The notes beneath the pieces are model-generated. The model ran no database searches. It was not told where the DNA came from and was given only the letters and a program-made list of their open reading frames with translations. Source: Candidatus Shapirobacteria bacterium UBA1435 (GTDB taxonomy: Bacteria; Patescibacteriota; Microgenomatia; UBA12405). From it: a stretch of DNA of 5,503 nucleotides. The stretch covers positions 5,340 to 10,842 of the forward strand of contig DCTR01000011.1 in the NCBI GenBank assembly GCA_002329385.1, written 5' to 3'. Positions within the stretch are counted from its first letter, which is position 1; each line of letters opens with the position of its first letter. Positions 1-4,237 of this stretch are shown here, one piece after another. The position numbers and the translations under genes are program-made.

Positions 1-786
1 GATGTGGCTGAAACTTTTTCGGAAAGAAATTGAGTCGTCAACCTCCCAGCCGCGAAGCCTTAGGTACCAATAATAGCCACAAACAGAGCGGAAAACCGAC
101 TTAAGGCGGCTTGGACTGGAGTCAAAAAGCTGGGTAACGGTTAAAATGCCACCGCGGCAAAGCCTTTCGGCCAGACGATGATTAATACCGCAAAGATCGG
201 TTAAAGCCAAGCGAGAATAAACTTCCAAAAAGTTTAGGCGGTTAATCTCTTCAAGGCCGTCAGGTTTTTTGAGATTGGAGGCTGTTTTGGCCAAAAAACG
301 GTTGGGGGCGATGCCGATAGAGACAGTCAACCACTCCCCTATTTCCTGTCTGATCTTGAGCTTGATTTCCTGGCTGACGGCAAAAATACCATTGTTTAGG
401 GAGGAAAAACCAGTAAGGTCGACGACAAATTCATCGATTGACTTGGGAAACACTCTGGAAGAATACCGGTTTAAAAGACGATTCAGCCGGTGATGGATGG
501 CCCGATATTTACCAGGGTCGGGAATGAGGACTTGCAGGTCAGGACAAAGACGAAGACCGTCTTTAACCCGCATGCCAACCCGAACACCCAGCTTTTTGGC
601 CTCGATGGAAGGAGCGAGAATACAACCGCGAGGGCTGTTGTAGGCGGCAACGGCGATAGGACGACCGCGCAGGAATGGATTGGCCTGTTGCTCGACAGTG
701 GCAAAACAAGAATTAAGATCAATGTGGATGACGGAAGAAGGCTTGGGATTGAAAGACAGGTCAAAATGATTAACCGGACTGGCCAT
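1..786 (-). CDS. Y-family DNA polymerase (DinB/ImuB-like), partial, C-terminus beyond window
   Basis: This is the N-terminal 262 residues of a Y-family (translesion) DNA polymerase, which would copy past damaged bases. The frame is open to base 1, so the little-finger domain is missing. Visible motifs are HIDLNSCFATVE (21-32), with catalytic Asp23 and Phe28 at the steric-gate position; SIDEF (116-120), with Asp118 and Glu119 completing the metal site; SIGIAPNRFLAKTASNLKKP (156-175) of the palm; and LCGINHRLAERL (198-209), a helix-hairpin-helix thumb motif. The ATG at 786 has a strong SD 6 nt upstream and follows, with 17 nt of overlap, the small gene ending at 770. Compared with DinB/Dpo4, the second Asp of DxD is Asn25, and the Tyr/Arg pair that contacts the incoming nucleotide is replaced by Ile61/Lys64. 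The catalytic triad is intact, so it is probably active, unlike true ImuB. Family assignment is secure; the subfamily is not, so no symbol is given. Confidence 0.93.
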   Translation of the reverse strand, partial: MASPVNHFDLSFNPKPSSVIHIDLNSCFATVEQQANPFLRGRPIAVAAYNSPRGCILAPSIEAKKLGVRVGMRVKDGLRLCPDLQVLIPDPGKYRAIHHRLNRLLNRYSSRVFPKSIDEFVVDLTGFSSLNNGIFAVSQEIKLKIRQEIGEWLTVSIGIAPNRFLAKTASNLKKPDGLEEINRLNFLEVYSRLALTDLCGINHRLAERLCRGGILTVTQLFDSSPSRLKSVFRSVCGYYWYLRLRGWEVDDSISFRKSFSHI

Positions 787-1030
787 CACCAACCTCCTCC
801 AACAACCAAGACAGGTTTTGGCTATTAAAAACCAGGCGAAAGAAGGTGTCGGATGAGATGACGGAAAAAACATGAAAAAGAACACTGCCCTGGCGATAGG
901 TGTGGTGAAGGCCAATTTTGGTGATAGGATATTCCCTGCCGTGCCAGAACAATTTTGTAGGGCGGGAAAGCGAACAGGGACGGTCGAAAAGGAAATGGAC
1001 GACAACAGGAGAGTCGACTTTGGTGTTCAT
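770..1030 (-). CDS. Small protein resembling DUF6504, upstream of the polymerase
   Basis: This 86-residue protein has no signal peptide or membrane segment. The core, roughly residues 24-80, reads PTKLFWHGREYPITKIG, then a YRQGSVLFHVF strand, then FFRLVFNSQNLSWLLEEV. This pattern (F-W-x-G-R-x-Y-x-V, a strand, then F-x-L, ending in W-x-L) resembles the DUF6504 domain, which I recall as a small beta-rich domain beside or fused to ImuB-type Y-family polymerases in Actinobacteria and others. The match is from memory of the pattern, not a search. The gene overlaps the polymerase start by 17 nt on the same strand, so the two are very likely one operon and the protein may be a polymerase accessory factor. 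I chose the ATG at 1030 over an upstream TTG/ATG-extended frame because a good promoter ends 7 nt before it; an upstream start would lie within or before that promoter. No SD precedes the ATG, consistent with a leaderless message. Confidence 0.72.
   Translation of the reverse strand: MNTKVDSPVVVHFLFDRPCSLSRPTKLFWHGREYPITKIGLHHTYRQGSVLFHVFSVISSDTFFRLVFNSQNLSWLLEEVGDGQSG
793..800 (-). promoter_or_regulatory. Shine-Dalgarno site of the Y-family polymerase
   Basis: Read on the minus strand, GGAGGAGG lies 6 nt before the ATG at 786. It sits inside the last codons of the upstream small gene, so the polymerase can be translated from the shared mRNA. It supports ATG 786 over the adjacent in-frame GTG at 789. 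Confidence 0.8.
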
Positions 1031-1037
1031 GTTTAAA

Positions 1038-1065
1038 GTTATACCCGAATAAAACCCGAAGTCAA
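1038..1065 (-). promoter_or_regulatory. Promoter of the small protein/polymerase operon
   Basis: On the minus strand a -35 TTGACT (1065-1060), a 16-bp spacer and a -10 TATAAC (1043-1038) give a strong sigma-70-type promoter. Transcription would begin about 6-7 nt further on, at 1031-1032, essentially at the ATG of 1030. The mRNA would then be leaderless or nearly so. No operator-like palindrome of the LexA type is visible around it. Confidence 0.7.
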
Positions 1066-1088
1066 GCGATAGACAAAAAATGATGTTG

Positions 1089-1094
1089 TAAAAT
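1089..1094 (+). promoter_or_regulatory. Possible -10 element of the divergent small gene
   Basis: TAAAAT ends 6 nt before the ATG at 1101, the same geometry as at other starts in this window. No convincing -35 lies at 16-18 bp spacing; TAGACA (1070-1075) is only 13 bp away. This is therefore a weak call that leans on the repeated spacing pattern. Confidence 0.35.
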
Positions 1095-1100
1095 ATGTCC

Positions 1101-1352
1101 ATGGGAAGAAAAACCCCGGAAAAGGTCAGGCCAGCACAGACAGGAGTAGTTCAGGGTAGGTTTAATTTTGACATTCCGCCGGCCAAACAAGAAACAAACG
1201 CTTTACCGGTAATCACGGAAGGCGTGCAAAGAAGAATTGAGGCTATGATAAAAAGCGGTGAAGCGAAAAATCAAGAAGAGGCTTTCCAAAAAATTTGGCG
1301 GGAAGACCATGAAGACGCCATAGAAGAGAGAGGTCAGCTGTACAGAAGATAA
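1101..1352 (+). CDS. Hypothetical small charged protein
   Basis: This 83-residue protein is not one I recognise. The first 38 residues are basic and Pro/Gly-containing and look disordered. Residues 39-80 are dense in Glu, Lys, Arg and Gln and should form one or two helices (VQRRIEAMIKSGEAKNQEEA and onward, ending with EDAIEERGQ). There is no signal peptide, membrane segment or cysteine, so it is probably cytoplasmic. Two ATGs compete, at 1095 and 1101. The second is preferred because a -10-like TAAAAT lies 6 nt before it, whereas the first would fall at or before the expected transcription start. The gene diverges from the polymerase operon across a spacer of about 70 bp. Its protein-like composition, unlike the opposite-strand frames here, supports it as real, but no function can be assigned. 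Confidence 0.65.
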   Translation: MGRKTPEKVRPAQTGVVQGRFNFDIPPAKQETNALPVITEGVQRRIEAMIKSGEAKNQEEAFQKIWREDHEDAIEERGQLYRR

Positions 1353-1395
1353 GAAGAAGGGTGGAAAGAGAGACAAGCCAGCAGTAAAGTAAAAA

Positions 1396-1458
1396 TCGAA
1401 GAGGGACACCATGCGGTGTGCCAGGGGGGAGCGGCACACCGCATGGGTCGAAGGGGAC
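1396..1458. repeat. Imperfect direct repeats flanking the hairpin
   Basis: TCGAAGAGGGAC (1396-1407) and TCGAAGGGGAC (1448-1458) differ by one base deletion and bracket the 14-bp inverted repeat almost symmetrically. The layout resembles a small palindromic insertion with a target duplication, but it could be chance in a purine-rich stretch. No second copy of the hairpin was seen in the window. Confidence 0.45.
1409..1446. terminator. 14-bp perfect hairpin between convergent genes, possible bidirectional terminator
   Basis: CCATGCGGTGTGCC (1409-1422) pairs perfectly with GGCACACCGCATGG (1433-1446) around a 10-nt loop. It lies 56 nt after the small + gene and 18 nt past the stop of the minus-strand LysM gene. 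On the minus strand a TTTTT run follows about 13 nt after the stem; on the plus strand there is no T-run. Neither side is a textbook intrinsic terminator, but position and stability favour a role in 3'-end formation or mRNA protection. Near-identical direct repeats flank it (1396-1407 and 1448-1458). Confidence 0.6.
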
Positions 1459-1464
1459 GGGATA

Positions 1465-2076
1465 TCAGCGAATACAGAGATGCTGGCCAATCCAAATGGC
1501 TGTAGTGGACAGACCGTTGGTGGCCATAATCTCCGGATACCTGCTGGCATCCCCGAGATATCTGTGCGCCAAGCCGGACAGCGTGTCGCCCGAAACGACG
1601 ACGACATTGACCCGGCAAGGGACGGGGGTGGGGATAGCAGAGGCGGGTGTAGTGGTGGTGGCCAAAACGGGCTGAGTGTAGGTGGGGGTGGCAGTGGATT
1701 CCTCCGCTTGAATCACGTCGGGATATTCTCCCGTAACGCGATACCAGGCGGTGTTTTCACCGTCAAGCCACCCCTGCTTGGGAGCAACGCAGCGAACCCA
1801 CCAGTTGCCATCGTAGTATCTGGCATACCCGGACCGACCGATAGAGAATGTCTGCCGGGTGATGGTGGCAAAACCACTACTTCTCCCCCAAGGGACGTCC
1901 GAGCCAGGCGCAGAGCTTGGGCCATAAATGCCCTGCCCCTTAAGCAAGACCGACACTCCTGGCTTGACCCAGCTGGGCAAGTCGGGCTTGGTGGTGCCGC
2001 TATCTGCGCTGGCGCAACCGGCGGTGACCAGGGTGGCCACCAAAACGAGCAAAGCAACGATCCCTCTCCACTTCAT
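1465..2076 (-). CDS. LysM-domain lipoprotein with SH3-like central region
   Basis: This 203-residue exported protein was probably lipid-anchored and is expected to bind cell-wall glycan. Residues 1-20 are a lipoprotein signal (MKWR, a hydrophobic stretch, then VTAGC with Cys21 as the lipidated residue). Residues about 37-118 look SH3-like, with a DGNWWVRCVAPKQGWLDG segment of the kind seen in bacterial SH3 domains; this part is inference. A Thr/Pro-rich linker spans about 123-153. Residues 155-203 form a LysM domain (VVVVSGDTLSGLAHRYLGD, YPEIMATNG, then IWIGQHLCI), flanked by Cys154 and Cys201, which could form a disulfide. The ATG at 2076 is supported by the SD GGAGGAGGA 4 nt upstream and by placing the signal peptide at the very N-terminus; an upstream TTG would add 13 non-signal residues. 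The gene is visibly richer in G+C (two sampled lines 60-72%) than its neighbours (a sampled line of the 3274 gene about 45%), so horizontal acquisition is possible. Confidence 0.88.
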   Translation of the reverse strand: MKWRGIVALLVLVATLVTAGCASADSGTTKPDLPSWVKPGVSVLLKGQGIYGPSSAPGSDVPWGRSSGFATITRQTFSIGRSGYARYYDGNWWVRCVAPKQGWLDGENTAWYRVTGEYPDVIQAEESTATPTYTQPVLATTTTPASAIPTPVPCRVNVVVVSGDTLSGLAHRYLGDASRYPEIMATNGLSTTAIWIGQHLCIR

Positions 2077-2080
2077 GTTG

Positions 2081-2089
2081 TCCTCCTCC
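2081..2089 (-). promoter_or_regulatory. Shine-Dalgarno site of the LysM lipoprotein gene
   Basis: On the minus strand GGAGGAGGA ends 4 nt before the ATG at 2076. This strong site decides the start in favour of the methionine that opens the lipoprotein signal peptide. Confidence 0.8.
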
Positions 2090-2108
2090 AAAAGAGTTTT
2101 GTTGTCAA

Positions 2109-2156
2109 ACTGCACAACTTGCTGGAGCTTCGGCTAGCCCCAATAAGTTGTGCAGT
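2109..2156 (-). promoter_or_regulatory. 48-nt stem-loop in the LysM leader
   Basis: Arms 2109-2120 and 2145-2156 pair over 12 bp without mismatch (ACTGCACAACTT against AAGTTGTGCAGT). In the minus-strand RNA the helix continues after a 3x3 internal loop into GGGGCU/AGCUCC (2141-2136 with 2129-2124, one G-U pair) closed by a 6-nt loop. No T-run follows, so it is not an intrinsic terminator. TTTGACAA occurs just outside each side of it (2109-2102 and 2175-2168 on the minus strand). It could be a regulatory RNA element or a protein-binding dyad. Confidence 0.6.
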
Positions 2157-2242
2157 GAACTGCTGGCTTGTCAAAGAACAAAAACGGACAAATGGCCGCC
2201 ATGGCCGGAGTCCGGGTATATAGCTATGATGTAACTATATAT

Positions 2243-2818
2243 TTATATATTATAGGCTTTTTTAGCCTTTTTGTCAACCTGGGGGGAGTAAAAATAAGAA
2301 CGAAAAAAGACAAAAAAATTTGCCGGGAGAGTAATGGTGAATATGTTTAAAAAAAGATTTGGCCAAAAAGCCACCGGCTGCCACCAATTGCCCTGGTAGC
2401 GACCGAGATCAGAAAAAGGGGCATAAATCAACCGACCGTCGAAATCACCAACCAGTGAAGCGTAGCCCTGCCAAACAAAAGGAAGGCCGCGGACCAAAAA
2501 ATAGGAGCTGGCCAGGTCGGGGTGGAGCTGCCCGCAGTTTGAACCGGGGCAAAAACTGCGGTCGTCCGACATGGGCAGACCAAGAGGAAAATAGGCAGTC
2601 AGAAAACCAAGAAAAAAGATGACGGCAAAAGCAACTGACCGCCGCGGCATGGCCAGACTAAAAACGACGGCAAAGAAGAAGATGGAAAAAACGGCAGAAA
2701 TGGTGAGAAAAGATGAAAAATAAGGGTAGGGAACAAAAATAGAAACGGCGGCCAATAGGCCAAAAGTAAAACAATAGACGAAGGAAGCAAGAAGTATGGT
2801 TTTGAGGGATCGGATCAT
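2243..2818 (-). CDS. Multi-pass membrane protein of unknown function
   Basis: This 191-residue protein is not from a family I can name. Hydrophobic segments are at about 7-29, 34-57 and 60-82, forming three close-packed membrane spans. A polar loop follows (83-147) that contains Cys90 and Cys95 (FCPGSNCG) and aromatic-rich stretches (GLPFVWQGY, YQGNWWQP). A fourth span at about 149-172 precedes a Lys-rich tail (DKKAKKAYNI). The ATG at 2818 was chosen because it begins a natural signal-anchor; the frame stays open upstream to 3145, but that part merely shadows the preceding gene in another frame. It lies 10 nt after the stop of the secreted-protein gene, with no clear SD, so the pair is probably co-transcribed and translationally coupled. 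Its 3' end contains the LysM promoter. Confidence 0.8.
   Translation of the reverse strand: MIRSLKTILLASFVYCFTFGLLAAVSIFVPYPYFSSFLTISAVFSIFFFAVVFSLAMPRRSVAFAVIFFLGFLTAYFPLGLPMSDDRSFCPGSNCGQLHPDLASSYFLVRGLPFVWQGYASLVGDFDGRLIYAPFSDLGRYQGNWWQPVAFWPNLFLNIFTITLPANFFVFFRSYFYSPQVDKKAKKAYNI
2249..2277 (-). promoter_or_regulatory. Consensus sigma-70 promoter for the LysM gene
   Basis: On the minus strand TTGACA (2277-2272), a 17-bp spacer and TATAAT (2254-2249) match the housekeeping consensus at all 12 positions with optimal spacing. It overlaps the last codons of the membrane-protein gene that ends at 2243, and transcription would start near 2242. This predicts high, largely constitutive expression of the LysM lipoprotein independent of the upstream genes. 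Confidence 0.85.
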
Positions 2819-2828
2819 AAATAGACGG

Positions 2829-3248
2829 CTAGAGTCTGACGCGGAATTTTTGCGAAAAACTGGTGCCGTTTTGGAGGCGGTAGCTGACCAGCAGGATGCC
2901 GTTTTTGAGATTGCGGTGGGGGGTGCAGACATTTTTGGAACAGGTGCCAAAATAGAGGGTGCGGGAGACAAGATTGCCTTCTTCCGGTTTGACAGTACCA
3001 AATATCCCCTGCTCAAGATCGTTACCAAGATAGGTGAGTTCGTAGGTAACAGAGGTGGTAAGTAGAACCTGACGGAAAGTAATAACAATACTCTGGCGAT
3101 CTGAAGAGAGACGGGCGCCAACCGACGGCTTGGACCCGGAAGCAATTGCTACCTTGGAATAGTTCCAGACACGCTTTTTGAGAGCGTGAGACTGGCCAGC
3201 CGATGCGAAAAACAGAACCAGTAGAACCAATAAAATATTCTTTTTCAC
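2829..3248 (-). CDS. Secreted protein with signal peptide and C-x4-C-x2-H motif
   Basis: This 139-residue protein starts at GTG 3248. Residues 1-22 form a typical signal peptide: basic KK, a run of Leu/Val/Phe, then a SHA cleavage site after Ala22. The mature part is rich in beta-strand-like sequence (QSIVITFRQVLL, SVTYELTYLG) and ends in a conserved-looking block, TLYFGTCSKNVCTPHRNLKN (98-117), with Cys103, Cys108 and His111, followed by two strands (ILLVSYRL, SQKFRVRL). I recall similar FGTCS-x-x-VC-x-x-H endings in uncharacterised Patescibacteria proteins, but no named family. The Cys pair could be a disulfide or a metal site. The GTG is preferred to an upstream TTG at 3284 because it places the signal peptide at the N-terminus. 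The membrane-protein gene follows 10 nt downstream. Confidence 0.8.
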   Translation of the reverse strand: MKKNILLVLLVLFFASAGQSHALKKRVWNYSKVAIASGSKPSVGARLSSDRQSIVITFRQVLLTTSVTYELTYLGNDLEQGIFGTVKPEEGNLVSRTLYFGTCSKNVCTPHRNLKNGILLVSYRLQNGTSFSQKFRVRL

Positions 3249-3281
3249 TGACAAATATGATACCCTAAAGACAGTGAAAAA
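3241..3281. promoter_or_regulatory. Compact divergent control region with mirrored GTG starts
   Basis: Two GTG starts face away from each other across 25 bp (3249-3273). TTTTTCACTG (3241-3250) and CAGTGAAAAA (3272-3281) form a perfect 10-bp inverted repeat that includes both start codons. Overlapping -10-like hexamers lie between them: TATGAT on plus (3256-3261) and TATCAT on minus (3262-3257). There is no room for an SD on either side, so transcripts would be leaderless or carry only about 5 nt. The -35 elements would fall inside the opposite genes and are weak. Confidence 0.55.
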
Positions 3282-3924
3282 CAAAGTTTTGATACCGCTT
3301 GGGGTGTTGGCGATGGTGGCAATTGCGGGAGTAGTGGTGGTTTTGAATAAAACCTTAAGTGAGCCGCCGGGGCGAAAAAACGATCAACTGGAGGCGAGGC
3401 CAACGACAGCAGAAGTCAAGAAAGAGCCAACACCAAGTCCAAAAATGGAAACCTGGAAAGACGAGGCCGGATTTATTTTTCAATACCCAAGCGGTCTGGA
3501 ATTAACCCAAAATACAGACGATAAAAACAGTTACGCCAATATAGAAATCACCGCCAAACAGGAAAAGGGCAAAATCCAGATTACAGCAGTGGACACCAGA
3601 TACAACAACGTTGAAGCTTGGGTAAAATACGACGAAAGCCTAAAGGGTGGAAATATTATCGAAACGACAATGGGAGGAAAGGCGGCAAAGAAAATCCTTT
3701 TTGGGGAAGAGGGAAAAATATTGGTGGGGTCGATAGACGATCAGATTTTGTTTTTGATCAGAGGCGACCAGTCAAAATCGGAATTCTGGCAAGGAGTCTT
3801 TGATCAGGTGCACGATTCATGGACATTTTTTTATCCAACCCAACCGGCAAGTCCAACCAAAAAAACCGGAAGCAGTCAACCACAAGCAACAGAGGATTTG
3901 GGGATATTGGAAGAGATCGAGTAG
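3274..3924 (+). CDS. Membrane-anchored PsbP-like protein
   Basis: This 216-residue protein starts at GTG 3274. Residues 5-24 are a single membrane span or uncleaved signal (VLIPLGVLAMVAIAGVVVVL). Residues 25-58 are a Pro/Lys/Glu-rich linker, and 61-187 form an extracytoplasmic domain. This domain opens with TWKDEAGFIFQYPSGLELTQ and continues with NIEITA, GKIQITAVD, a Gly-turn GGKAAKKILF and a final strand ending SWTFF. This is the pattern of the PsbP/MOG1 alpha-beta sandwich common in small secreted Patescibacteria proteins (aromatic-x-YPxxW/L near the start, a helix near the end). The C-terminal 28 residues are again disordered and acidic. No catalytic residues are expected; its ligand is unknown. 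The Cys-rich small gene follows 19 nt downstream. Fold assignment is by pattern and is moderately sure; the gene itself is near certain. Confidence 0.8.
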   Translation: MKNKVLIPLGVLAMVAIAGVVVVLNKTLSEPPGRKNDQLEARPTTAEVKKEPTPSPKMETWKDEAGFIFQYPSGLELTQNTDDKNSYANIEITAKQEKGKIQITAVDTRYNNVEAWVKYDESLKGGNIIETTMGGKAAKKILFGEEGKILVGSIDDQILFLIRGDQSKSEFWQGVFDQVHDSWTFFYPTQPASPTKKTGSSQPQATEDLGILEEIE

Positions 3925-3936
3925 GGATGTTAAAAT
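3907..3936 (+). promoter_or_regulatory. Probable promoter of the Cys-rich small gene
   Basis: TTGGAA (3907-3912), an 18-bp spacer and TAAAAT (3931-3936) make a fair sigma-70 match. The -10 ends 7 nt before the GTG at 3944, so transcription would begin at or next to the start codon. It overlaps the end of the PsbP-like gene. Confidence 0.5.
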
Positions 3937-3943
3937 CGGCAAA

Positions 3944-4237
3944 GTGGGAAAATTGTCTGAAAAATTGGCGAAGGCGTTGTTGGGTGACATCGGCAGAGAA
4001 GACCGAATGCCGATACCGGAGTGCGGATTTTTGTGGACGAGATATACCGTACTGACTGAGGAAGAGAGGCGGCTGGTGGAAAAATACGGCGGCATGCCGG
4101 CAGAAGGGCTGTGCGGAATATCACCCGGAAGGCTGGAGGTTTGCAGATGGGCTGGAAATACACAATTGTGCAGCAAAAGCCGGTTTGGCGATTTGTGCGA
4201 TATCCCCTGGGCGAGAAATCCGGCTATAAGGAGATAA
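3944..4237 (+). CDS. Small cysteine-rich protein, unknown function
   Basis: This 97-residue protein is not one I recognise. An N-terminal basic amphipathic helix (GKLSEKLAKALLGDIG) is followed by two helical or charged stretches and five cysteines: Cys27 (PECGF), Cys57 (GLCGI), Cys67 (EVCRW), Cys76 (QLCSK) and Cys85 (DLCDI). The roughly 9-residue spacing of the last four (57, 67, 76, 85) suggests a metal-binding or disulfide-knit domain. There is no signal peptide, which favours a cytoplasmic metal site. The start is uncertain because the frame is open upstream into the PsbP-like gene; GTG 3944 is chosen because it lies past that gene's stop and 7 nt after a -10 element. Its last 14 nt overlap the end of the convergent MEMO-like gene. 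The opposite-strand frame over this interval (3817-4269) is low-complexity and judged a shadow. Confidence 0.62.
   Translation: MGKLSEKLAKALLGDIGREDRMPIPECGFLWTRYTVLTEEERRLVEKYGGMPAEGLCGISPGRLEVCRWAGNTQLCSKSRFGDLCDIPWARNPAIRR

Larger units (their letters stand above)
2077..2242 (-). promoter_or_regulatory. Long structured 5' leader of the LysM gene
   Basis: A consensus promoter at 2249-2277 predicts a leader of about 165 nt before the ATG at 2076. It contains a 7-bp inverted repeat TATATAG/CTATATA (2217-2223 with 2235-2241, right at the 5' end), a GC-rich palindromic patch around 2190-2216, and a long hairpin (2109-2156) ending about 20 nt before the SD. No named riboswitch class is recognised. 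The length and structure suggest control of translation or mRNA stability, but this is inference. Confidence 0.5.

Noticed and set aside
490..828. 112-codon plus-strand frame within the polymerase region
   Set aside because: It is antisense to well-conserved Y-family polymerase motifs and has no start context.
1031..1100. LexA/SOS operator in the polymerase promoter
   Set aside because: No SOS-box palindrome of the E. coli or Gram-positive type could be found in the divergent spacer.
1203..1607. Overlapping minus-strand frames of 134 and 94 codons between the LysM gene and the small + gene
   Set aside because: They cover the hairpin and intergenic bases, have no SD and read as low-complexity sequence.
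2121..2138. cUUCGg tetraloop hairpin in a plus-strand RNA
   Set aside because: No plus-strand transcript is supported here, and the minus-strand RNA forms a longer continuous helix with the same bases.
1411..2223. Long open frame of 270 codons on the plus strand opposite the LysM gene
   Set aside because: It is Gly/Pro-rich with no recognisable domain and begins inside the hairpin. The minus strand carries a clear lipoprotein signal and LysM domain with SD and promoter.
2217..2254. AT-rich stretch as a replication origin or attachment site
   Set aside because: It is fully explained by the -10 element and the start of the leader; no DnaA-box cluster or integrase gene is present.
2254..2272. 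Intrinsic terminator on the plus strand (AGGCT, T5, AGCCT, then T-run)
   Set aside because: The stem is only 5 bp and no plus-strand gene ends nearby. The bases are explained by Lys-Ala codons of the minus gene and the promoter spacer.
2819..3145. N-terminal extension of the membrane-protein frame up to 3145
   Set aside because: The extra 109 residues are Ser/Pro/Leu-rich shadow sequence lying over the secreted-protein gene; the natural signal-anchor begins at ATG 2818.
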